A stretch of DNA of 40,597 nucleotides from B1 sp964355075 (GTDB lineage: Bacteria; Bacteroidota; Bacteroidia; UKL13-3): positions 1 to 40,597 of the forward strand of contig CAYHCF010000029.1 in the NCBI GenBank assembly GCA_964355075.1. Reading direction: 5' to 3'. A program made the position numbers and the translations under genes. Below the pieces are notes generated by a model, which was not told where the DNA came from, ran no database searches, and worked only from the letters and a program-made list of their open reading frames with translations. Shown in pieces: positions 7,995 through 16,473 of this stretch (the first letter of the stretch is position 1; each line of letters opens with the position of its first letter).

Positions 7995-8960
7995 ATGATA
8001 AGAATACTCGCCAACGATGGCATCGACGCAAATGGCAAATTGATTTTACAGTCTGCCGGATTTGAAGTGGTAACAGAAAAAGTGCCACAGGAACAATTAT
8101 CGGAAGCACTCAAAAATTATGATGGTGTGTTGGTTCGATCGGCTACAAAAATCAGAAAAGATATTATTGATGCTTGCCCAAACCTGAAGTTAATAGGAAG
8201 AGGAGGGGTTGGCATGGATAATATTGATGTGGAATATGCTAAAAACAAAGGAATTAAAATAATCAACACCCCGGCTTCATCCTCAATAAGTGTAGCGGAA
8301 CTGGTTTTTGCACATCTTTTTAGCGGAATCAGGTTTTTGCAATACACCAACCAGATGATGCCCACGGTTGCGGATACCCAATTTGGGGATTTGAAAAAAG
8401 TGGCTTCAAACGGTATTGAACTTCAGGGTAAAACCATGGGCATTTATGGGTTCGGACGGATTGGGCAGGAAGTGGCAAAAATAGCCATTGGATTAGGAAT
8501 GAAGGTACTGGCATTCGACCCTTATGTTGATAAAGTAGACCTGATTTTAAACCTTCCTATGTTGGGTTCAGCCGGACGGATAAAAGTTAATATAAATACG
8601 GTAAGTGAACAATCGGTTATCACTCAAAGTGATTTTATTACCTTTCATATTCCTTTTAGTGAGGGAACTAAGGCCCCCATTGACAAAGACACGATTGCTA
8701 AAATGAAAAATGGGGTAGGATTGGTTAATTGTTCGCGTGGAGGAGTAATAAATGAAACGGATTTACTGGAGGCCTTAAACTCGGGTAAGGTGAGCTTTGC
8801 AGGCCTGGATGTTTTTGAAAAGGAGCCTCCGGTTAATTTGGCAATCATACAACATAAGCATGTTTCAGTGAGTCCGCATGTGGGGGGTAGTACCAAAGAA
8901 GCCCAAAACCGAATCAGCATTGAACTCGCTGAAAAAGTAATTGAGTTTTTTAAAAAATAA
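7995..8960 (+). CDS. serA: D-3-phosphoglycerate dehydrogenase, short form
   Basis: A 321-residue NAD-dependent D-2-hydroxyacid dehydrogenase; beside serC it is best read as SerA, oxidising 3-phosphoglycerate to 3-phosphohydroxypyruvate. Visible features are the substrate loop RGGVGMDNID, the Rossmann motif GFGRIGQE at about 152-159 with the acidic residue of AFDP a strand later, and the catalytic triad: arginine in NCSRGG, glutamate in FEKEPP, histidine in SPHVGGSTKEAQ. It ends after the catalytic core with no ACT or ASB regulatory domain, so serine feedback inhibition of the classical type is not expected. A DUF1015 gene follows. Another 2-hydroxyacid specificity is possible but the context argues against it. 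Confidence 0.93.
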   Translation: MIRILANDGIDANGKLILQSAGFEVVTEKVPQEQLSEALKNYDGVLVRSATKIRKDIIDACPNLKLIGRGGVGMDNIDVEYAKNKGIKIINTPASSSISVAELVFAHLFSGIRFLQYTNQMMPTVADTQFGDLKKVASNGIELQGKTMGIYGFGRIGQEVAKIAIGLGMKVLAFDPYVDKVDLILNLPMLGSAGRIKVNINTVSEQSVITQSDFITFHIPFSEGTKAPIDKDTIAKMKNGVGLVNCSRGGVINETDLLEALNSGKVSFAGLDVFEKEPPVNLAIIQHKHVSVSPHVGGSTKEAQNRISIELAEKVIEFFKK

Positions 8961-8982
8961 TTAATTTTTAAAATAGAGTGGA

Positions 8983-9013
8983 TAGGTTCAATCTGTTTTA
9001 CGGGTTGAACCTA
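8983..9013 (+). other. Stem-loop between serA and the DUF1015 gene
   Basis: TAGGTTCAA (8983-8991) and TTGAACCTA (9005-9013) form a perfect nine-base stem with a 13-base loop. No U-run follows, so it is not a standard terminator. It ends 13 bases before the DUF1015 start codon and could affect its translation or mRNA processing. A weaker GGTTCA/TGAACC pair occurs after tonB (28169-28202). Confidence 0.5.
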
Positions 9014-9026
9014 ATTGGTAAAAAAT

Positions 9027-10265
9027 ATGGCAATAATTAAACCATTTAAAGCTTTAAGACCCAAAAAGGAATTGGCAGGACAAGTTTCTGCCTTGCCTTA
9101 TGATTCAAGTCATCCGGAGATTTCACATAACGAATTTTTCAATAACCCAAATAGTTATTTACATGTTGTAAAACCCAATATGAATTTCCCGGGAGAGAAA
9201 AAAAATCCAAAAAAACATTTCCCGATTGGGCTGAAAAGTTTGAAATTATTTTTAAAACAAGGCATATTAAAAAAAGATACAAATGCCGGCTTTTATATCT
9301 ATCGGGTGATAAAAGGTAGTAAAGCTTATACCAGCCTAATTGCAACAGCAAGCGTGGATGATTATTTAAATAACAAAATTTTAAAACATGAAAATACCCT
9401 GACCGAAAAGCTTAAAGAACTGGCTCATCACATATCCTATTTTAATGGATTGGGTAATCCAGTTCTGCTAACGTATCCTGATAATCAAATTATTGATGGA
9501 ATTTTGGAGAGGTATATTATGCAGCATGTACCTGAATATAATTTTATCAGCATGGATCAAATGAAGCATAACTTATGGGTTGTTACCGAAGAAGAAGATT
9601 TAGCTGACATTGAAAAGGCCTTTGGAATAATGCCTTATTTATACATTGCCGACGGCCACCACCGCACTGCAGGCTTTGCTGAATACTGCCTGGGGAAAAG
9701 GGAAAGCGACAGTGACCCGGATGCTTTTTATAATTATTTTCCGGTATGTTTAATTCCTTTTTCAAAAATTCATATTTATGAATACCACCGATTAATTAAA
9801 GACGATGAGTTGGTGGATGCTCATTTAACCGCTAAGTTAAGGAAATATTTTGAGGTAATTCGAAGTGGTAATTTACCGGTTCAGCCATTAAACAAAAGGG
9901 AGTTTGGCGTGTATTTTGATCACCGGGCCTACCTGTTAAAACTTAAACCAAAGTTCGAAAGCCAGTTAAACGGGCCATTAGAAAACCTGGACGTAAGCAT
10001 TGTTGAAGAATTCATTTTAAAACGCATATTCAATGTTATGGATAGCAAAACGGATAAACGTTTGCGTTTTTTGGATGGGAGTAAAGGAATATTAAATTTG
10101 AAAAAGGTAGTTGACAATGGTCAAAACAGCATTGCCATTACGCTTTATCCAACAAATATTAATGAAGTAAAACAAGTTGCCGAAGAGGGTCTGATTATGC
10201 CTCCAAAAAGCACCTGGATTGAACCAAAAATCAGAACTGGATTAGTAATTTACCAAACCAAATGA
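9027..10265 (+). CDS. DUF1015 family protein (COG4198) in the serine operon
   Basis: A 412-residue protein of the uncharacterised DUF1015 family, probably cytoplasmic (no signal or membrane segment). Family landmarks are the N-terminal IIKPFKALRP followed by ALPYD, NPNSYLHVVKP, a KHENTL motif near 120, and the highly conserved ADGHHR at 208-213. The DGHHR block resembles the DGHxR motif of ParB-like free serine kinases (SerK/SbnI), so a role in serine or phosphoserine metabolism is an attractive inference, strengthened by its place behind serC and serA where no serB is seen. The function is not established. I chose the ATG at 9027; the TTG at 9015 adds four residues that do not fit the family start. 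A palindromic repeat follows the stop. Confidence 0.85.
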   Translation: MAIIKPFKALRPKKELAGQVSALPYDSSHPEISHNEFFNNPNSYLHVVKPNMNFPGEKKNPKKHFPIGLKSLKLFLKQGILKKDTNAGFYIYRVIKGSKAYTSLIATASVDDYLNNKILKHENTLTEKLKELAHHISYFNGLGNPVLLTYPDNQIIDGILERYIMQHVPEYNFISMDQMKHNLWVVTEEEDLADIEKAFGIMPYLYIADGHHRTAGFAEYCLGKRESDSDPDAFYNYFPVCLIPFSKIHIYEYHRLIKDDELVDAHLTAKLRKYFEVIRSGNLPVQPLNKREFGVYFDHRAYLLKLKPKFESQLNGPLENLDVSIVEEFILKRIFNVMDSKTDKRLRFLDGSKGILNLKKVVDNGQNSIAITLYPTNINEVKQVAEEGLIMPPKSTWIEPKIRTGLVIYQTK

Positions 10266-10278
10266 AATCGCAGATCCG

Positions 10279-10304
10279 CCGTACGGAAAGGTCGCGACCT
10301 GTCC
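10279..10304. repeat. Palindromic intergenic repeat, copy 1
   Basis: CCGTACGG (10279-10286) overlaps an imperfect 20-base palindrome at 10285-10304 whose core is AGGTCGCGACCT. It matches 19 of 20 bases of the perfect palindrome at 32446-32465. It starts 13 bases beyond the DUF1015 stop codon. Confidence 0.75.
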
Positions 10305-10400
10305 ATTCCAGCCCTCCAAGACCTATTACAGTTAGAGCCATACATAATCCCAACCAAACTCCAAACAGCAAAACCTATTTGACCTGACGCTTCAAAAAAA

Positions 10401-11198
10401 ATGAACAGTAAACAACAAAAACTGGAAGCCTTCTCCCGATTATTGGATATAATGGATGAACTCCGTGAAAAATGTCCCTGGGATAAAAAGCAAACCTTAG
10501 AGAGCCTGCGTCACCTAACCATTGAGGAGACCTATGAATTAACGGATGCCATCATAAAAAACGATTTAACGGAACTAAAAAAAGAGTTAGGTGATGTATT
10601 GCTTCATATTGTATTTTATGCCCGAATTGCCAGCGAAACAGGTGAGTTTGATATTTCTGATGTAATTAATGGCCTGTGTGATAAATTGATCATCCGGCAT
10701 CCACATATATACGGTGATGTTGTGGCAGAGAATGCCGAGCAGGTAAAAGAAAATTGGGAACAAATTAAACTGAAAGAAGGAAATGTTTCCGTTTTAAGCG
10801 GGGTTTCGAAAGGGGCTCCCTCTTTAGTAAAGGCTTTAAGGATGCAGGATAAGGCCTCTCAGGTAGGATTTGATTGGGAAACTGCCGATCAGGTATGGGG
10901 AAAAGTATATGAAGAATTTGAGGAGCTAAAACAGGAATTGGATCAGCCCGATAACCTGAAGAAAGCACAGGATGAATTTGGAGATCTGTTATTTGCCCTG
11001 GTAAATTTAGCCAGAAAATCAAACATCAATCCCGATGATGCGTTGGAAAACACCAATCAGAAGTTTTTGAACCGGTTTATGTTTATAGAAAATCGCGCCA
11101 ATCAACTCAATAAAAAATTAAATGAAATGACACTTAGTGAGATGGATGAAATTTGGAATGAGGCTAAAATGGAAATGAAAAGGTCGGAAAACGGGTAG
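10401..11198 (+). CDS. mazG: Nucleoside triphosphate pyrophosphohydrolase MazG
   Basis: A 265-residue all-alpha NTP pyrophosphatase that hydrolyses (d)NTPs to the monophosphate and pyrophosphate, a house-cleaning activity. Two MazG domains are present: an N-terminal one with CPWDKKQTLESLRHLTIEE and the metal-binding EETYEL and KELGDVLLH, and a C-terminal one with KVYEEFEELKQEL and DEFGDLLFALVNLARK. The E-x-x-E and E-x-x-D metal ligands are intact in both. Length equals the two-domain E. coli type. It lies 135 bases beyond the DUF1015 gene, across a palindromic repeat, and may or may not share its transcript. Confidence 0.95.
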   Translation: MNSKQQKLEAFSRLLDIMDELREKCPWDKKQTLESLRHLTIEETYELTDAIIKNDLTELKKELGDVLLHIVFYARIASETGEFDISDVINGLCDKLIIRHPHIYGDVVAENAEQVKENWEQIKLKEGNVSVLSGVSKGAPSLVKALRMQDKASQVGFDWETADQVWGKVYEEFEELKQELDQPDNLKKAQDEFGDLLFALVNLARKSNINPDDALENTNQKFLNRFMFIENRANQLNKKLNEMTLSEMDEIWNEAKMEMKRSENG

Positions 11199-11545
11199 AT
11201 AATTCATTCGCATATAGGTTTCAAAAAAATATAAAATATTAAATTCCAACAATTTACAATCTTTTTCCCGTCTTAATTTTTCATATAAAGCCTGAGTTTT
11301 ATTTCGGCAGTTACCTACGAAAAAGTTGAAATCCTCAGAAAAATGACAGGGTAAAATACCTAATAAATATCATAAATAAGTTAAGATTTTTTTCTGCTAA
11401 TATTGACCCAATTTTACATTAAAAGGTTGGAACTGATTTTCAATAAGTCTATGTTTGTTGAAATTACTTCCGGTATTTAAAAGGTAAATGCGGATTTGTA
11501 TTAAGTAAGAAAAATATTTTTGCATGTTTATAATAGTTTCATTTT
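11199..11545 (+). other. AT-rich intergenic region before the nuo operon
   Basis: This 347-base gap holds no credible reading frame and no strong hairpin. It is AT-rich and ends in the promoter-like sequence before nuoA. Its length suits a regulatory upstream region for the 14-gene operon, but I see no recognisable operator or riboswitch. Confidence 0.5.
11495..11522 (+). promoter_or_regulatory. Probable nuo operon promoter
   Basis: TATTTTTG at 11515-11522 matches the Bacteroidota -7 box TAnnTTTG perfectly, and TTTG lies at 11495-11498 as a -33 element. The 16-base spacer is somewhat shorter than usual. Transcription would begin near 11529, leaving a leader of about 17 bases before the nuoA ATG. 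Confidence 0.6.
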
Positions 11546-11911
11546 ATGTCTACATCAATTGATTTTACAGCCATCTTTCTTCAATTTATTGTCGCAATCG
11601 GATTTGTGATTTTTGCAGTTGTGGTTTCACATTTCGCAGGTCCAAATCGTTATACTTCTGATAAGTTAGCCATTTTCGAATGTGGAATTGATTCAACGGG
11701 TAATGCACGTATGCCATTTTCGATTCGCTATTTTTTGACCGCGATATTGTTTGTGATGTTTGATGTGGAGGTAGTATTTATGTATCCATGGGCTGTAAAT
11801 TTTAAGGCCTTAGGTTCAATTGGTTTTATTGAAATGCTTTTGTTTGCAAGCACCTTGTTGTTGGGTTTTGTTTATATCTGGAAAAAAGGCGCTCTTAACT
11901 GGACTAATTAA
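11546..11911 (+). CDS. nuoA: NADH-quinone oxidoreductase subunit A
   Basis: A 121-residue membrane subunit of complex I, located at the junction of the peripheral and membrane arms near the quinone site. Three membrane helices are visible: one at the N-terminus (FLQFIVAIGFVIFAVVV), one in FLTAILFVMFDVEVVFMYPWA, and one in EMLLFASTLLLGFVYIWKKG. The family signature YECG/FECGID appears as FECGIDSTGNARMPFSIRY, the loop that changes conformation during turnover, and FDVEVVF carries the conserved acidic pair. Length is typical. It is the first gene of the nuo operon, preceded by a well-matched promoter; nuoB starts 35 bases after the stop. Confidence 0.96.
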   Translation: MSTSIDFTAIFLQFIVAIGFVIFAVVVSHFAGPNRYTSDKLAIFECGIDSTGNARMPFSIRYFLTAILFVMFDVEVVFMYPWAVNFKALGSIGFIEMLLFASTLLLGFVYIWKKGALNWTN

Positions 11912-11946
11912 ATAATAGTCAAAAAAAACGTAAAAGAAAATTGAGT

Positions 11947-12489
11947 ATGTCAAGTATAAAAATAGAAAAAGCACCTCCCGGTTATGCAGGTCAGGGTTTT
12001 TTTGCAACTAAATTAGAACAGGCAATCGGTCTTGCCCGTGCTAATTCGATCTGGCCTTTACCCTTTGCTACTTCCTGTTGTGGTATTGAGTTTATGGCAA
12101 CCATGGCTTCCAATTACGATTTGGCGCGGTTTGGTTCCGAACGGATCAGCTTCTCGCCTCGTCAGGCTGATTTGCTCATGGTTACAGGAACGATCTCTAA
12201 AAAAATGGGTCCGATTCTGAAAGAAGTTTACCTTCAGATGGCTGAGCCAAGATGGGTTATTGCAGTAGGTGCTTGCGCTTCAAGCGGGGGCATTTTTGAT
12301 ACCTATTCTGTTTTACAGGGTATTGATAAAGTTATTCCTGTTGATGTATATGTACCGGGTTGCCCGCCAAGACCTGAACAATTAATTGATGGTTTGATAA
12401 AGATACAGGAATTGGTTAAAACGGAATCACTATTTAGAAGGAATTCTCCCGAATATAAAGCTTTAATGGCCAGTTACGGCATTCAATAA
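11947..12489 (+). CDS. nuoB: NADH-quinone oxidoreductase subunit B
   Basis: A 180-residue peripheral-arm subunit that carries the terminal [4Fe-4S] cluster N2, the electron donor to quinone. The four ligands are visible: the adjacent pair C44-C45 in ATSCCGIEF, C110 in VGACASSGG, and C139 in VPGCPPRPE. I chose the ATG at 11947, which gives the short N-terminus usual in this phylum; a TTG at 11941 would add two residues. The stop overlaps the nuoC ATG by one base (TAATG), so the two are translationally coupled. Confidence 0.97.
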   Translation: MSSIKIEKAPPGYAGQGFFATKLEQAIGLARANSIWPLPFATSCCGIEFMATMASNYDLARFGSERISFSPRQADLLMVTGTISKKMGPILKEVYLQMAEPRWVIAVGACASSGGIFDTYSVLQGIDKVIPVDVYVPGCPPRPEQLIDGLIKIQELVKTESLFRRNSPEYKALMASYGIQ

Positions 12490-12995
12490 TGAGTGAAATA
12501 ACAAATGCATATTTGCTAAAAGAACTGCAAGAACATTTTGCAGCCAATATCCATTCGGTTTCCGAACCTTATGGAATGCTTACCCTTGAATTGGATAGCA
12601 ATCAGATTCTGGTGGTATTGCAATTTCTGAATCAACACCCTCAGATTCAAATGCAATTTTTGACCGATGTATGCGGAATTCATTATCCCGATAATAAGGG
12701 AAAAGAATTAGGTGTCATTTATCATTTGCATAGTCTTGTAAACAATGTTCGTTTACGAATTAAATGTTTTACCGACATTAATAATCCGGTGGTTCCATCC
12801 ATTACTTCCTTGTATGCAGCCGCTAACTGGCAGGAACGCGAAACCTTTGATTTTTTCGGTATCGTGTTTGAAGGTCATCCAAACCTGAAACGAATATTAA
12901 ATGCCGATGAAATGGATTATTTCCCGATGAGAAAAGAATACCCATTGGAAGACCAAACCCGTACCGACAAAAATGACAGCTATTTTGGAAGATAA
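12489..12995 (+). CDS. nuoC: NADH-quinone oxidoreductase subunit C (30 kDa)
   Basis: A 168-residue peripheral-arm subunit of complex I that packs against NuoD and has no cofactor. The family signature is present near the C-terminus: the ANWQERETFDFFGIVFEGHPNLKRIL region contains ERETFDFFGI, the complex I 30 kDa motif. The protein ends in YPLEDQTRTD. It is separate from NuoD, unlike the fused NuoCD of E. coli. It overlaps nuoB by one base, and nuoD starts four bases after its stop, or 23 bases inside it if the earlier ATG is used. Confidence 0.96.
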   Translation: MSEITNAYLLKELQEHFAANIHSVSEPYGMLTLELDSNQILVVLQFLNQHPQIQMQFLTDVCGIHYPDNKGKELGVIYHLHSLVNNVRLRIKCFTDINNPVVPSITSLYAAANWQERETFDFFGIVFEGHPNLKRILNADEMDYFPMRKEYPLEDQTRTDKNDSYFGR

Positions 12996-12999
12996 GCTT

Positions 13000-14199
13000 A
13001 TGGAAAATACGATAATAGATCAAAATCCGGAAAAACCGGAATATACAAAACTGAATTTGGGTCCTACACACCCTGCTACACATGGTATTTTCCAAAATGT
13101 TTTAACCATGGATGGCGAGATTATTATAGATTCAGAACAAACATGCGGCTATATACACCGGGCATTCGAAAAAATTGCAGAACACCGTCCGTTTTATCAA
13201 GTAGCCACTTTGACCGACCGTTTAAATTATTGTTCATCTCCTATTAATAATATGGGTTGGCACATGACAGTTGAAAAATTATTGGGCGTTCAAATACCGA
13301 AGCGAGTTGATTATATGCGAATCATCATTATGGAATTGGCTCGCATTTCAGATCACTTGGTTTGTAATTCAGTTATTGGGGTTGATACAGGTGCGCTTAC
13401 CGGATTTACTTACGTTTTTCAATGGCGCGAGAAAATATACGACATTTTTGAAGAAATGTGCGGTGCCAGACTTACCACAAATATTGGAAGAATTGGTGGC
13501 TTGGAAAGAGATTTTTCGCCTGCCTGCATTCAAAAGCTGAGAGATTTTATTAAAGATTTTCCGAAAGCGTTTATCGAATTTACCAATCTTCTTGAACGCA
13601 ACCGAATTTTTATGGATCGAACCATTGGCAGTGGTCCTATAAGTGCCGAACGAGCCTTGAATTATGGTTTTACCGGACCGAATTTACGTGCTGCCGGAGT
13701 TGATTATGATGTCCGCGTAATGAGTCCGTATTGCAGTTATCAGGATTTCGATTTTAAAATTCCTCTGGGATTAAATGGTGATACTTACGATAGATTTATG
13801 GTCCGTCAGCAAGAGATGTGGGAAAGTTTAAGTATGGTCAAACAAGCGTTAGAAAATTTACCTGAAGGGAAGTTCTTTGCTGAAGTTCCTGAGTTTTATC
13901 TGCCTCCCAAAGCCGATGTTTATAATAAAATGGAAGCCTTGATCTGGCATTTCAAAATAGTGATGGGAGAATCAAATGTTCCGGTTGGAGAAGTTTATCA
14001 TAGTGTGGAAGGCGGAAATGGAGAATTAGGTTTTTATTTGGTAAGTGATGGAGGAAGGGCTGCCTATCGTTTGCATTTCCGTCGTCCCTGCTTTATTTAT
14101 TATCAGGCGTTTCCCGAAATGGTAAAAGGACAAACGCTCAGTGATGCCATCGTTTCAATGAGCAGCATGAATGTGATTGCCGGCGAATTGGACGGTTAA
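13000..14199 (+). CDS. nuoD: NADH-quinone oxidoreductase subunit D (49 kDa)
   Basis: A 399-residue peripheral-arm subunit that forms the quinone pocket together with NuoB and is evolutionarily related to the large subunit of NiFe hydrogenases. Recognisable features are the conserved LGPTHPATHG at the N-terminus, which lines the quinone site, then GYIHRAFEK, IGRIGGLERDF, and the C-terminal segment ending in VIAGELDG. The nickel ligands of hydrogenases are absent, as expected. I chose the ATG at 13000, preceded by GGAAG; an in-frame ATG at 12973 would overlap nuoC by 23 bases and cannot be excluded. Confidence 0.96.
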   Translation: MENTIIDQNPEKPEYTKLNLGPTHPATHGIFQNVLTMDGEIIIDSEQTCGYIHRAFEKIAEHRPFYQVATLTDRLNYCSSPINNMGWHMTVEKLLGVQIPKRVDYMRIIIMELARISDHLVCNSVIGVDTGALTGFTYVFQWREKIYDIFEEMCGARLTTNIGRIGGLERDFSPACIQKLRDFIKDFPKAFIEFTNLLERNRIFMDRTIGSGPISAERALNYGFTGPNLRAAGVDYDVRVMSPYCSYQDFDFKIPLGLNGDTYDRFMVRQQEMWESLSMVKQALENLPEGKFFAEVPEFYLPPKADVYNKMEALIWHFKIVMGESNVPVGEVYHSVEGGNGELGFYLVSDGGRAAYRLHFRRPCFIYYQAFPEMVKGQTLSDAIVSMSSMNVIAGELDG

Positions 14200-14203
14200 C
14201 GGT

Positions 14204-14238
14204 GATTAGAAGGTTGGAAGATTGGAAATCGAAAGATT
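14204..14238 (+). repeat. Degenerate heptamer array before nuoE
   Basis: Five 7-base units can be read from 14204: GATTAGA, AGGTTGG, AAGATTG, GAAATCG, AAAGATT. They fill most of the 47-base nuoD-nuoE gap. The match between units is weaker than at the other sites, so the array is less certain. Confidence 0.5.
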
Positions 14239-14246
14239 AATTTAAT

Positions 14247-14792
14247 ATGACTGAAAAAGTGGAAATAAAATTTAGTAATGAAGCCTTGGCTTTGGCCAAT
14301 AAAATAATCAGACGCTATCCTGAAGGGAAACAAAAATCAGCTTTAATTCCCTTGCTTCATTTGGCTCAGGCCGAATTTGAAGGTTGGTTAAGCCCTCAAA
14401 CCATGGATTATGTAGCTTCTCTTTTAAAAATTCAACCCATTGAAGCCTATGAAGTAGCCTCTTTTTATTCCATGTTTAATCTTGAACCGAAAGGTAAATG
14501 TATTATTGAGGTTTGTCGTACCAGCAGTTGTTGGTTGAGGGGAGCCAATGAAATAATAGATCATATCAGTAAGAAACTTGGAATTAAAGATGGGGAAACC
14601 ACAGCTGATGGCAAGTTTACCCTAAAAACGGTGGAGTGTTTAGGAAGTTGTGGAACAGCACCGATGATGATGATTGGGGCTCAGTTTCATGAAGACCTGA
14701 ACAATGAAAAAGTAGATGGCATTTTGGAAAAATGCAAATCAGATGATATTCGCAAAACTTATTTAGATGAAGTTGTAGTTGATAAGTATTAA
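14247..14792 (+). CDS. nuoE: NADH-quinone oxidoreductase subunit E (24 kDa)
   Basis: A 181-residue thioredoxin-fold subunit that binds the [2Fe-2S] cluster N1a beside the FMN of NuoF in the NADH-oxidising module. The ligands are visible as C90 and C95 (EVCRTSSCW) and C131 and C135 (VECLGSCGTAP), with the usual spacing. The N-terminal helical bundle contains KSALIPLLHLAQ and EAYEVASFYSMF, both typical. The start at 14247 agrees with the family length. nuoF begins five bases after the stop. Confidence 0.96.
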   Translation: MTEKVEIKFSNEALALANKIIRRYPEGKQKSALIPLLHLAQAEFEGWLSPQTMDYVASLLKIQPIEAYEVASFYSMFNLEPKGKCIIEVCRTSSCWLRGANEIIDHISKKLGIKDGETTADGKFTLKTVECLGSCGTAPMMMIGAQFHEDLNNEKVDGILEKCKSDDIRKTYLDEVVVDKY

Positions 14793-14797
14793 TACCG

Positions 14798-16090
14798 ATG
14801 GGCAAAAAAATATTATTGGAACACGACCATATACCCGGAATTCAGGGTTTTGAAGTTTACCGAAAAAATGGGGGTTATGCCTCAGTTGAAAAGGCAATTA
14901 AAACCATAGCACCTGCAGATATCATTGAAGAGGTGAAAAAATCGGGCCTGCGGGGCAGGGGAGGAGCCGGTTTCCCTACCGGTATGAAATGGAGCTTTTT
15001 AGCTAAACCCGAAGGGATTCCACGCTACCTGGTTTGCAATGCCGATGAGAGTGAGCCGGGTACTTTTAAAGACCGGTATTTAATGTCGCACATTCCTCAT
15101 ATTTTAATTGAAGGAATGATTGCTTCCAGTTTCGCTTTAGGCGTAAATACTGCTTATATCTACATTCGGGGTGAGTTTTTTTACCTGGTAAGGATTTTGG
15201 AGAAAGCCATCGATGAAGCCTATGCAAATGGATTTTTAGGCAAAAATATCCTGGGTTCAGGTTTTGATCTCGATTTGTATGTACATGTTGGAGCAGGTGC
15301 CTATATCTGTGGGGAAGAAACGGGTTTATTGGAAAGTTTAGAAGGAAAAAGAGGAAACCCAAGAATTAAACCGCCATTTCCTGCCATAGCCGGATTATAT
15401 GGCTGCCCTACCATCGTTAATAATGTTGAAACCATTGCTTCTGTTCCTTTTATTGTGAATAATGGGGGTGATACATATGCCGAAATTGGAATCGGAAAAT
15501 CTACCGGAACCAAATTAATTTCTGCTTCGGGTCATATTAATAAGCCCGGTGTTTATGAAATTGAAATGGGAATTACCGTTGAGGATTTTATTTATAGCGA
15601 AGAATATTGTGGCGGAATCTGGAAAGACAGAAAACTTAAAGCCGTTGTTGCTGGAGGTTCATCGGTTCCTATTTTGCCTGCCGATAAAATATTGACTACG
15701 GCTAAAGGCGAAAAACGTTTGATGAGCTACGAAAGTTTGGCCGATGGTGGGTTTGAATCAGGAACCATGTTGGGGTCAGGTGGCTTTATTGTGATGGACG
15801 AGACCACAAACATCGTTGAAAATCTTTTCACTTTTGCCCGTTTTTACCGCCACGAAAGCTGTGGACAGTGCAGCCCTTGTCGTGAAGGAACTGCCTGGAT
15901 GGAAAAGATTTTACATAAGATTATGGAAGGAAATGGAACTCTGGAAGATATTGATTTGCTTTGGGAAATTCAGGGGAAAATAGAAGGAAATACCATATGT
16001 CCTTTAGGTGATGCAGCATCCTGGCCTGTGGCAAGTGCAATCCGTCATTTCCGAAGTGAGTTTGAAGAATATATTTTGAAGAAAAATTAG
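14798..16090 (+). CDS. nuoF: NADH-quinone oxidoreductase subunit F (51 kDa)
   Basis: A 430-residue subunit that binds NADH, FMN and the [4Fe-4S] cluster N3, and so is the entry point for electrons into complex I. Visible are the FMN/NADH motif GLRGRGGAGFPTGMKW (about 48-63), NADESEPGTFKDR, GAGAYICGEETGLLESLEG, and the cluster ligands in SCGQCSPCREG with the fourth cysteine in NTICPLGD. The length is typical. It is followed after two bases not by nuoG but by a retropepsin-like gene, an unusual interruption of this module. Confidence 0.97.
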   Translation: MGKKILLEHDHIPGIQGFEVYRKNGGYASVEKAIKTIAPADIIEEVKKSGLRGRGGAGFPTGMKWSFLAKPEGIPRYLVCNADESEPGTFKDRYLMSHIPHILIEGMIASSFALGVNTAYIYIRGEFFYLVRILEKAIDEAYANGFLGKNILGSGFDLDLYVHVGAGAYICGEETGLLESLEGKRGNPRIKPPFPAIAGLYGCPTIVNNVETIASVPFIVNNGGDTYAEIGIGKSTGTKLISASGHINKPGVYEIEMGITVEDFIYSEEYCGGIWKDRKLKAVVAGGSSVPILPADKILTTAKGEKRLMSYESLADGGFESGTMLGSGGFIVMDETTNIVENLFTFARFYRHESCGQCSPCREGTAWMEKILHKIMEGNGTLEDIDLLWEIQGKIEGNTICPLGDAASWPVASAIRHFRSEFEEYILKKN

Positions 16091-16092
16091 GT

Positions 16093-16473
16093 ATGGGCTT
16101 AGTACATGCAAATATTAATTTAAGTAATCCACGATTACCACTCTTGAAAAAGGTTGAGGTGAATGCTTTGGTTGATTCGGGTGCATTTACATTATGTATT
16201 CCAGAGCATGTAAAAATTCAGTTGGAATTGGATGAGTTAGAAAATCGTGAAGTTACTTTGGCGGATGGTAAAAAACATTTGGTTCCTTTTGTGGGTCCAA
16301 TACAAATTAATTTTGAAAACCGAATGACTTTTACGGGGGCTTTGGTTTTAGGGGACAGGGTTTTATTAGGTGCCATACCTATGGAAGATTTGGATGTGAT
16401 TATTCATCCGCTGAAACAAAAACTGATGGTAAATCCTGAAAGCCCAAATATTGCAACCGGATTGGTGATATGA
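16093..16473 (+). CDS. Retropepsin-like (clan AA) aspartic protease inserted in the nuo operon
   Basis: A 126-residue protein of the single-domain predicted aspartyl proteases (compare COG5550), which would act as a homodimer. The catalytic motif is in NALVDSGAFTLCIP (aspartate at about 27), followed by the flap region LADGKKHLVPFVGP. The second hydrophobic-glycine strand is VLLGAIPMEDLDVIIHP, the typical ending of the fold. It has no signal peptide or membrane anchor. It starts two bases after nuoF and its stop overlaps the ATG of a broken small gene. It is not a complex I subunit; its presence between nuoF and nuoG suggests insertion of an unrelated two-gene cassette. Its substrate is unknown, and activity is inferred only from the intact motif. 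Confidence 0.8.
   Translation: MGLVHANINLSNPRLPLLKKVEVNALVDSGAFTLCIPEHVKIQLELDELENREVTLADGKKHLVPFVGPIQINFENRMTFTGALVLGDRVLLGAIPMEDLDVIIHPLKQKLMVNPESPNIATGLVI

Noticed and set aside
9583..9765. Minus-strand frame inside the DUF1015 gene
   Set aside because: Shadow of a well-conserved coding region on the plus strand.
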